DNA of 32,693 nt from Chara braunii (taxonomy: Eukaryota > Streptophyta > Charophyceae > Charales > Characeae): NCBI GenBank assembly GCA_003427395.1, contig BFEA01000062.1:4097995-4130687 (forward strand), written 5' to 3'. The translations under genes were made by a program, and so were the position numbers. The notes beneath the pieces were generated by a model that was given only the letters and a program-made list of their open reading frames with translations, was not told where the DNA came from and ran no database searches. Numbering within the stretch: the stretch's first letter is position 1; every line of letters begins with the position of its first letter. Below, one piece after another: positions 24,526 to 32,693 of this stretch.

Positions 24526-27500
24526 TTAGTCTTCAACAAGTGGCACCATTCTAGAGGTATGCTTTCGATGATGTGAGTGATGTTGGCGTGCAAATTGTGG
24601 CAGCCTTTTAGTAAGTTTCGCAGATCCTTTGCTGTCTTCCAGTTGTTTGTTGGTTCGTTCCAGAGATGTTGCACTTGCCATACGCCTTTCTCTTCCCAAT
24701 GTCCACATTTGATGTCTGTTTTGGTGAGAGAGAAGCTGAGGCCATTTTCGTCTTTGATCCATGGATTGCCGAACAGGGGCTGTCTGAGAACTTTGTCTCT
24801 TTTCTTTGGGCCGATGTTATTATGTGGGAAGATCTTTCTCCATATGCGGATGAGTTGTTCCCAGAATGGTTTTGTGTTTCCTTCTCTGTTTCCTCGTCTG
24901 TGTTGGGAGGGGGGTTGTTGTTGTTCTTTTCTCTTGGCAAGGGCCATGACTTGTTATAGATCCAAAAAGGCCTGACATGTTGGGGGGGGATTTATAAGGT
25001 GCCAAGTCCTTGATGTGACTTAGGGCTAGTGGTACCCATTGTAGGTTATTTTGCAAGGTAAGTCTGATTATCCATTTAGTCTGGAGGGCCTCAATCTGTC
25101 GAGCCGGGTCTATAATTCCTAGCCCTCTGTCTATGGATTGCGTGACGATTTGCCATGCGACCTTGTGAATGAAATGTTGTTTATCCGGGTTGCCTGTCCA
25201 TAGGTAGGCCACTACCCTGTAACGGATTTGTTTTTGGAAGTCTAAGGTGGGGAACCATATCAATGTAGAGTACCACATCATTGATAAGATTGAGTTATTC
25301 AGGGCAAAGGCTCTTCCGACAAGTGAGGTGTGAACTCCTTGCCAGCTGTGCATTTTGTTGATCAATGACGACATTAGGGATGCGGCCGACGAGGGGTGAC
25401 ACCCTTTCATGCATAGGTTTATGCCTAGGAAGCGGACTGGTGTGGCTGGGTCTGTCCATTGTAACCCTTCCGGGGATAGTTCTATGGGAGGGGGTGAGTC
25501 TGCTAGCCACGAACCGACAGTCTTTGTCCAATTCACTTTCATTTCTGATGCTAATTGAAAGGTTTGCCTAGCTCTTGTGAGGGCTTGGAATGAGGAATTT
25601 GATGCTCTTATAAGGACTGTGAGATCATCCGCGAAGAGTAGGGTAGATGGAAGGTGGAGTGTGTGGCCTCTATCATCCTTGATACTATCTAATCTTTCTA
25701 TGGATTTGTCCTTTATGAGGAAGGTCGCGATTGCTTCCATAACAAAGAGGAAAATGAGGGTTGCAAGTGGGTCTCCTTGTCTTACCGATCTTGTCATTTT
25801 GTATGGGTTGGAGAGGAAGCCGTTTACCTGGACTACGCCCTGTGCATCTTTGTAGAGGATTCTTACCCATTTACGAAAGTTCGGGCCTACTCCCATTTTC
25901 TCCATGCAGGTCTGTTGGAAGTCCCAGTTGACTTGGTCGTAGGCTTTCTCAAAGTCGAAGAAGAGTATTGCTGCCGTTATTCGTTTTTGAGTGATTAGCC
26001 TGGTGGACTCATAGAGGGTTATAACGTTGTCTAGTACGGGCCTGCCTGGAATGAATCCTGTTTGGTCTAGATGGAAGCAGTTACCGGTGATGTGGTTGAT
26101 TCTTGTGGCTAGGATTTTGGCCAAGATTTTGTAGGCGACATTAAGGAGGGATATGGGTCTGTAATGTTTTATGTTCTTTCTGTCTCCTTTCTTGTAGAGT
26201 AAGGTCACAACTTTGGTGCTTAGATCTGGCCCCAAGAATTCTTGTTCCCATGCCTTATTAAGGAAGCCTAGGTAGAGGGGGCCGAAAGAGGACCAACTTG
26301 CGGCCCATAATTCTTTTGAGAGGCCATCCTTGCCTGGTGCTTTGTTGGGTTTTAGGTCTTCGAGTGTGATTGGCTCCTCCAGTTTGTTGGTAGCTTCTAC
26401 CAATAGGCTATGATCCAAGTGGGTCAGGAATTTCGCTCTGGCTCTTTTCACTTCATTGTTGTTTTCTGTAGTCGTTTTGCTAGTGTAGAGTTCTTTGTAG
26501 AAATTGGAGCTATGTTGATCAATTGTGTGGTTTCTGTAGTGGGGTTACCATATTCATCTAGGAGGCTTTCTATCTTGGAATTTTTGGAATTGACTTTAAT
26601 TTTTTGAAAGAAGAATTTGGACATTTTCTCGTTTAACTCCCAGTCTCTCACTCTTGCTCTTAATTGAAGACCCTCGAGTTTTAGTTTAGTCCATTTTGCG
26701 AATTTCTTCTTTAGATTTTGAGTAGAGTTCAAAGAAGAAAGCCGATTTGGGGTTATGTTGTAAGTTGAGTTCTGCTATGTCTATTGCGTCCTTTAGTGCT
26801 TACTCTCTTTCCTTCCTCCTTGCTGCTAGTTTTCTTGATGTTTGGGCTACCTTTGAACTTATTTCCTTAAGGAGCTTTGGGAATTTGGTGTAGATATCTT
26901 TGTTGGGGTGCTGGTTGATTGTATTTGCAAGGATTGTGGTAAGTTCGTTCTGGAAGGTTTGAGAGGTGAGCAAGGAATTGTTGAATCGGTAAAAGTTTTT
27001 GCCTGTGTAGCCCGATGCCGTCCATCTGAGGGCTAGCGTGATTGGTTTGTGATCAAGGCCGCTATGATATGGTGAGCTTCCTATGTTCCAATCATGTAGG
27101 TCTCCTATCAATGAATGAGAGGTAAGGAGGAAGTCTATTCTCGAGAATGGTGTTCTCCCTTGCGTGGTTCTTCGTACGCATGAGAATCTCCTGTTATTTG
27201 AGTGTAGTATACGGAACGGGTCTACTAGGTCCTTGTCATGAATTCCGAGAGATTTAGGTTGTTTGATTGTTGCGAAGGGTCGGTTGAGTGTGAAAGTCTA
27301 TCTAGGGCGGGACTCTGTATGGAGTTCCAATCCCCCATGAGGATCGTATGTTTGTGTCCCGAGATTAGTTGTTCCACCGTGTGAAGGAAGGGAGTTTTGT
27401 CCGAATGAGTTGTGAGACCGTAAATTCCTATGATCGTGAGTTCTTCTTCCTTGAATTTAAGGTCCAACTTGGTCCATCGGCTTGAAAAGTTGTCCTGCCA

Positions 27501-27902
27501 CGTATTCTGGATTATTATATCGTTATTTGCCCTTGAACGTTGGTGTAGGAGGATGATCGTGCCAGCCGAGCCGTTCGGGGAGGCGTGAGGCCAGTAGGCC
27601 TTCTTGACGAAGAAAAGCTTTCTGATGAGAGCTATTCTAATTCTTTGGTGGTCTTCGTTGTCGGTAAGATGGGTCTCTTGCAGGTATGTTATGTCCGGGG
27701 GTTCAAATCCAAACCATCCTATGCTTTCTGACAAGTTTTTCCATTTGATTGAGTTGCCTAGCACTGAGGCTAGGGCGTTCACGTTCCAGGAGCAAAAGGT
27801 GATTTCCGGTTGCTTTCTCATTTCGGTTAGGATATCTTGTTCAGTTGTAGGTTTGATTCTTTTGTTTCTGTGGGGTGCCCAGTCCTTGAGGGAGGATTCC
27901 AT

Positions 27903-30310
27903 TTAGGAGGTTCCTCGGTCTCTTGGATCGGGGCTGTGCTGCGTATTTAGGTGGTGGCCTGCGTATTCCTTCTCTCTTCCTTCTTTGCCCTCTCCTCCGT
28001 GATTTTGGCCAAAGCCTGCTCCGTCTTTGCCCAGCCATTCCTCTCTCAGGAAGGCGGCCATGCTGAGTGCGATTCTGTCCACTTCTTCCTTTGGTCCAAG
28101 TAGCTGGAAAGGGATCTGGCAGATCAGTTCCCGAGGCTTCCATTCCAGGTCTTCCCTCAGTTCCACGGCATGCTCATAGATGATCATGAAGGGTCTCATA
28201 TCCGCAAAGTGGGTGTCTCCCTTGTTGTTTTCCCAGCTTATCTGCAGGCGCTCGCCATGCCCTGCTCTGTAGATTGTTTGGGGTCGCTCATCAAAAATTG
28301 TGGATCTGATGAAGGAAGCTGACTGGCTGGACCCCTGCATAGTGACTATTTCCAATAAGGGGTGAACCACAATTTTCCATTCGCTCTTTTCTGCATCGAA
28401 GTGGAAAGGAAGAATCAGGATTGTTGGCAACAATGCTCGAGCATCGATGTTGGCTGCGAGGGCGAGGTCCGGGGGGTTCTCGTCAGCAACCCTGTTCAGA
28501 GAGGGGGAGACTTCTCCGATTTCCTGATTCTGATCTTCTAGGAGTCTGGTCTGTCTTTCCAGAATGACCACTTTTCTTGTCATCTCCATCATCTGTTTTT
28601 TTTCCTCCTCTGCCAGGGCGATTTCTAGTGCTAGGATTCTATCCTCCTCCTCTTTGAGCCCTTCCTTTCTTTCTTTTCTACTTTCCTTCTGCGTTCTTCC
28701 TGCTCTGCAATCTCTCAGATATGAGTTGGGCCACTTTGGGGAGTGGGTGGCGGTGTCAAGAATTTTGGTTTCCATGCTTTCGGCCTGAGATTCTGCATAC
28801 TGGAGGGCCAGGAATTTTGACATGTTCACCTCAGGTTGCAGCACCTCGTATTGATTTGGTGAGGTGGGGAAACCTTCCACATAGCTTGGAGAGTCTGTTT
28901 TCTTCAGATTGCTGAGGTGTTTGGCGTGAGCCAGTCTGATGTCCATATCCAGATCTCTGCGGGTTTGGAGGGAGGAGATGTATTCTGCCAACCACTCGAG
29001 GGTGCTGGTAGGATCCTCCTCGTTACCTGAACCCTGTGACGCTTTCCTCTTCATCGTTCCTGGCCTTCCTTTTTGCCTGTCCTGTTTCCTTCTTGTCTCT
29101 GGGTTGCTTGTCATTTGAGTTCTTTCTTGCCTGCAGGTTTCCAGATAGGCCAATTCAGCCTCCCTCCCAATGTTGTGCACGTCGCTGAGAATCTGTTGTC
29201 TGAGTATGTGTTTTTCCAGTTCCAATGCTGATCCCAATGCTTTTTTGACGTATCTGTGTGAAGATTTGTTGCTTCTCTTTCCTCCACTTGTTTGCCATCT
29301 GCTGCCGTGGGGGTGTGGAAATGTCGGGCTTGCAGGGCGGTTTGGGATCTGTCAAAGTCCAGATCCATGTTGGGGATTCCTTGAGATCATTGAAGACCCA
29401 TCCTGTGAAGGATGGGTTGTTGATTATCCAGATGCCCCTCATTGCCTCAGACTCGATCAACATGGATTGATCGAGTTTTCTGCTCTCACCTTGATGGGTG
29501 TTTAGGGGGCAGAGGGGATCGTTCCCCATGTGATCTTTGATTCGGCATCAGAAGCACATGGGGTTGGCTTTTGTGGAGATGTATACAGTTTGCACTTGCT
29601 GAGCGATTCTGAAATACCATTTGTCTGGGAGCTCGGGGGGATTGTTAGTTTTCAGTTCGATGCATGCTATTCTGGAGCTTGCACTGGGGGTAAGGAAGCC
29701 TGGCGCCGACGCCATCCATTCCACTAGTGGATTTGGGGGGCAGGTTTCCTGCAGTCTCTCCTCTACCAAGCCGTGCATCCCGTCGGCCTGGATTGTATCC
29801 AGAAATGCTTGCTCATCAGTGAAGAGCTGATCTGTTTGGCCCCCATTTGGAAATCGTCACTACCGATCCCTCGCAGTATAAGGCTTGGACTGATAGGAGG
29901 AAGGAGGTATAGGTGGGGTCAGCCCAGAGAATCGTTACTGCGTTACGTCCTCTGTGCTGGAAGGTCACTTTTGGATCTGTGTCTCTCAGATTCTCAATGC
30001 TTTTGAGAAGTTCTCTGACTCTTCTCCTTTTTTCAGTTGGCGAGAGATGCTTCAATTTTGCCGGGAAGGAACAGACTACCGCATGCTTTTCGTAGAATTC
30101 GTCTAGGACCGGAAGGTGTTCTTTCGGGTATTCCCACACTTCTACTTCTTCCTCTTTGATGAACTCTGGGGTTACAACCGGTTTCGCCCTCGTTTCTCTT
30201 ATCATGAGGTTGAGTACTTCCTGACTCGGATCCAGTTCTTGCTGAGGCCTCGGTCTTGACACTGTGTTTTGAGAGCTTGTTGCTGTTGAGCTGGATTGAG
30301 AGGATGCCAT
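27903..30310 (-). pseudogene. LINE ORF1: RNA-binding protein, broken
   Basis: ORF1 proteins coat LINE RNA. The start ATG at 30308-30310 opens a 164-residue segment (Ser/Gln-rich N-terminus, then WEYPKEHLPVLDEFYEKHAV and HRGRNAVTILWADPTY, as in plant LINE ORF1). A frameshift near 29830 leads to segment 29778-29548, ending at TGA inside a Cys-Phe-stop-Cys zinc-knuckle-like motif followed by RIKDH. Another frameshift near 29240 leads to the 444-residue segment 29237-27903. That segment has a strong charged coiled coil (ESRKERKEGLKEEEDR, then LALEIALAEEEKKQ) and a globular C-terminus with WKPRELICQIPFQLLG. The last stop, TAA, touches the ATG of ORF2. Confidence 0.85.
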
Positions 30311-30613
30311 GGTGAGGGGCGTGGTGCAGGTTTTGTGTTTGTTGAGACTGAGTGGCAGGCTGTGAGAGTGGTTGGGTGGGCTGTGTGGTGATGTCAGGGT
30401 GGGAGGATGGGTGCTGATAAGGAGGTTGTTGTTCGAAGGAGTGACAGGTTGCGGTATTTACTATAACCTGCTTTCGAGTTTGGCTGGGGTGATTCTTACC
30501 AGTTTTGGGAGAAGTGCAGAGTTCGAAAGTCCAGGTATTGTTAGTGAGGCAGGGTCGGACTGGGTAGAGAGATTACAGTCCCCAGGCTGGCTGCATGAAA
30601 TTTGGCAGCAATG

Positions 30614-30771
30614 CCTCCCCACCTGGGGATTTGAGTTTTGATCTGCAGTTGGAAAAAAACCTGCAGAGGTCCTCCTTGCACTTGGGGCGTGCAACTAGAA
30701 GGAAGCTGACGAAAAAAATTTGCAGAGGTTCCCCTCCCCACTTGGGGATCGAGTTTGGAAATGCAGATGTC
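30614..30771 (-). repeat. ~60-bp monomers upstream of LINE ORF1
   Basis: CCTCC, a CACYTGGGG core and a TGCAG near an A-run recur from about 30614, 30671 and 30733 (spacing 57 and 62). Tandem units in a 5' UTR are common in L1-type elements, where they can act as promoter modules. That role is inferred here. Confidence 0.55.
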
Positions 30772-30856
30772 GATCGACGGTGTCCCGCTGACAGGGTGCT
30801 GTTTATCGTATGTTGGTCAGGGGGGTTTGAAGTAGGGGTGTGCAAAAGGGGAGCCT

Positions 30857-31129
30857 TTGTGTTCTAATGTGATTAATGCTGATCTGAACACGTGGCAGCT
30901 TTTAAGTGCCCTGGATGAAATCCCTGGTCCGTGTAGGGGTGTGGAAGCGACAATTCTGAGACAGGATCTGATGGAAAGTGATGACCAACCTGAATCGTTG
31001 GAACTACAATCTCGCTCTTCGATAGAAAGCACAAAGTCAGTACAAAAAACGGGTGGGAAAATTGGAAATAATAATATGGCAAGTGCCAGTATTAATAATG
31101 GGGGTAATGATGTTGAAAATGAAATTTAA
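30857..31129 (+). other. Unrecognised 90-residue open frame
   Basis: The product is acidic and Ser/Asn-rich (ESDDQPESLELQSRSSIEST, then Asn/Gly-rich repeats). I recognise no domain. It begins TTG and not ATG, lies just upstream of the LINE on the opposite strand, and lacks splice sites or a poly-A signal that would make a gene. It may be an old TE fragment. Confidence 0.2.
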
Positions 31130-31788
31130 TCTTGGTGATTTTATCTAATGTTTTGCTAATAGTGTGAGTGGTGGGGCAAAAGGTGGGACGGGCAATGGCG
31201 GTAGTATCACCGTTGGTGGCGAGAGAACATGAATTTGAATAGCTCTGAACGGAAAAGTAGTACTTTCGCCGACGTGCGGTGGAGGGGGTGGCTGGGGTGT
31301 GGTTATTAGGTCTGATCTGACTGGTCGGGGTTTGGGAGAGGATGGTTAATTTCAGGGGGTCGGAGTGTGTGTGCGTCGGGGGAGGTCTGATGATCGGGTT
31401 GGAGTATCTCGAGTGGAACGTGCTTTTTGGACTGGAAGTGGGGATCACAAATGGTTAACAGGTACCCTCACTTTTCACCCCTAGGGTAACCTTCATCACC
31501 CTGAAATTTGTTTTTGGTCAAGGTCTGTATGTGCCAAGTTTGGTGTTTGTTGGGTTCCTGGAGATGGTTGTTTTGGGCAGTGGTGAAAATTGTGAAAATC
31601 GACAAATTGAAATGTTGGTTTTTTTTTTTTTGTTTTGTTTTTTTTTTTTACAATATGTTAGTAAGAAGTGCACTCTACAGATTGGTGTACAGTATGGTTA
31701 AAATGACCCTTTGGTTTTCTTATAAATGAGGGTGAAAATTGGGGGGTCGGTTAACCTTCTCTCGGGGGGGGGGGGNGAGGAGGAAGGT
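31130..31788. other. Non-coding stretch
   Basis: Contains T-rich runs (31619-31649) and a G-run with N at 31776. No gene is seen. Confidence 0.5.
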
Positions 31789-32042
31789 GACTTGATTGAT
31801 TGATTGATTGCTTTCCTACCCCGTCAGTCGGGATCGGGAGTGGAGAGGACAGCAATCGGGTTCGGCAGCGGGAGAAGCACGATCCGGGATGAGCATGTGT
31901 ACAATCTTCCCGTCTCCCCTTCCCCCCCGCCTTCCCTCCCGATCAGGATTGTGCTTCTCCCACTGCTGATCACGATTGCCGTCCTCTCCGCTCCCAATCC
32001 CGATTGAGGGGGTAGGAAAGCAATCAATCAATCAATAAAGTC
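31789..32042. repeat. 254-bp inverted repeat built on GATT repeats
   Basis: The left arm 31789-31892 (GACTTGATTGATTGATTG, then CTTTCCTACCCC, GGAGAGGACRGCAATCG, GGGAGAAGCAC) pairs with the right arm 31941-32042, with scattered mismatches and a loop of about 48 nt. Three overlapping frames here reflect the symmetry and do not indicate protein. Confidence 0.85.
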
Positions 32043-32180
32043 AATCAATCTCCCAATCGAGCAATCAATCAATAAATCAAAAAATTGATCAATCGATCAA
32101 TCAATCAATCAAAAAATCATTCAATCAACCAATCACTTTTGATTCTTTGATTGATTGGTTGATTGATTGATTGTTTCATT
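32043..32180 (+). repeat. AATC/GATT degenerate tetranucleotide repeats
   Basis: AATC units to about 32140 turn into GATT units (32148-32173), forming a smaller fold-back. Confidence 0.85.
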
Positions 32181-32323
32181 TGGATGAAAACAAAAAGGAG
32201 AAAAAATTGTGGAGGAGGGTAGGGGAAGGATTTTTTTTTTTTTTTTTTTCAAATCGTTGTCTTCTTATTCTGCTACAAAATGGGACCATCTTGACGGGTG
32301 TTAAACAGGGCGTCGGTTTGTAT

Positions 32324-32326
<3 letters not shown>

Positions 32327-32373
<47 letters not shown>
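32327..32373 (+). repeat. (GA)n microsatellite
   Basis: About 47 bp of GA with one A interruption. Confidence 0.95.
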
Positions 32374-32374
<1 letters not shown>

Positions 32375-32482
32375 AGAATAACAACACAATTGTTGATCTA
32401 TAAAAAAAAAATACAAAAATCAATCAATCAATCAGATTCTGTCGTATCCCGAGCCGCGGCCGCAATCCTGACGCGACCGCAA

Positions 32483-32537
32483 TCCCGACCCGACCCGACA
32501 CGACCCGACCCGACCTGACCCGACCTGACCCGACCTG
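32483..32537 (+). repeat. (CGACC)n / CGACCTGACC short tandem repeat
   Basis: Pentamer CGACC units grade into a 10-bp CGACCTGACC unit. Confidence 0.85.
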
Positions 32538-32560
32538 AGAGATTGATGCTCATCCCGACG

Positions 32561-32639
32561 CGAGCAATCAATCAATCAATCAATCACCCAATGAACCAAT
32601 CAATCAATGAACCAATCAATCAGTATATCAATTGATTGG

Positions 32640-32675
<36 letters not shown>

Positions 32676-32686
32676 CTGATTGCTCG
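32561..32686. repeat. 126-bp fold-back of AATC and GATT arrays
   Basis: CGAGCAATCAATCAATC at 32561 pairs with GATTGACTGATTGCTCG ending at 32686. Between them, AATC units switch to GATT units around 32631. Confidence 0.85.
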
Positions 32687-32693
32687 CCCCCTC

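Larger units (their letters stand above)
23588..27902 (-). pseudogene. LINE ORF2: endonuclease, reverse transcriptase, C-terminal zinc finger
   Basis: ORF2 nicks target DNA and primes reverse transcription there. Segment 27902-27225 holds the endonuclease: Asn in SWNVNA (residues 39-44), Glu in LQETHL (residue 76), GIYG, and Asp/Asn in GDWN (residues 190-193). A frameshift near 27240 moves the rest, including the catalytic Asp-His in LDHKPITL, to the segment 27111-26800, which ends in a stop. After another interrupted piece (26732-26448), the RT segment 26451-24820 has DFEKAYD (Asp 166), RQGDP and FADD (residues 273-276). A frameshift near 24950 precedes segment 24947-24417. The last part, 23920-23588, has CNTQLEESLDHCFIDCPKTK, a zf-RVT-like finger whose second Cys is Gln. 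Confidence 0.93.
23588..30790 (-). mobile_element. L1-like LINE, antisense to the myosin gene, near full length but decayed
   Basis: The - strand shows short tandem repeats upstream (30614-30771), then ORF1 (30310 down to 27903) with coiled coil and zinc-knuckle remains. ORF2 (27902 down to about 23590) follows with apurinic-type endonuclease, reverse transcriptase and a C-terminal zinc-finger-like segment. This order and the RT motifs (GFIPGRPVLDN, FFDFEKAYDQVNW, RQGDPL, FADD) match plant L1-clade LINEs. Both ORFs carry frameshifts and stops, although the 543-residue RT segment is still open, so decay is moderate. Its exact ends are not defined. Confidence 0.92.

Noticed and set aside
24577-24975. 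132-residue frame on + opposite the LINE
   Set aside because: Antisense shadow of LINE ORF2 with no domain.
32171-32518. 115-residue frame on +
   Set aside because: Composed of a T-run, GA microsatellite and CGACC repeat translations.
1-32693. CRISPR array, prokaryotic operons or phage genes
   Set aside because: Repeats present are microsatellites, TE repeats and two-copy tandems. Spliced myosin exons and retrotransposons show a eukaryotic nuclear context.

Overview
The window reads as a repeat-dense nuclear segment from a plant-lineage eukaryote. The only host gene I recognise is the 5' end of a class XI (plant-type) myosin on the + strand at 19.3-21.4 kb. Its exons are tiny and its introns large: the third recognisable exon ends at 21430, and no continuation is visible in the remaining 11 kb. 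Plant myosin XI, a Met-tRNA-primed Ty3/gypsy chromovirus, a plant-style LINE and many GA/GT microsatellites fit a streptophyte. A charophyte such as Chara, which has large introns and a repeat-rich genome, is my inference; the sequence does not prove it.

Layout. 1-3.6 kb: a diverged partial LTR, a tRNA-like head, a short retrosequence with a 13-bp target-site duplication, two fold-back repeats, and an obvious assembly artefact (a palindromic Tn5/Nextera adapter at 2002-2039 between two identical 175-bp copies). 3.6-12.3 kb: one decayed Ty3/gypsy chromovirus with LTRs at 3594-4440 and 11446-12274, a Met-tRNA-type primer binding site, and gag, protease, RT, RNase H, integrase and a chromodomain-like tail, all carrying stops or frameshifts. 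12.3-18.8 kb: two copies of a 111-112-bp palindromic MITE, a U2 snRNA 5' fragment, a probable short LTR retroelement on the - strand with tangled direct repeats, and an 18S rDNA 3'-end fragment.

18.8-21.4 kb: myosin exons 1-3. Intron 1 holds a sequencing gap, a GA array and a degenerate U6 snRNA copy. Intron 2 holds a 44-nt exon-like segment whose inclusion would cause a premature stop. 21.4 kb to the end: presumed intron 3. It holds C/A homopolymer blocks, GA arrays, a nearly full-length antisense LINE (ORF1, then endonuclease, RT and a C-terminal zinc finger, with coding remains at 23.6-30.3 kb) and a terminal region of GATT/AATC repeats folded into large inverted repeats.

No bacterial-type operon, CRISPR array or intact transposase is present. 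The most promising items are the myosin gene with its possible poison exon, the spliceosomal snRNA relics, the palindromic MITE family and the fold-back elements.
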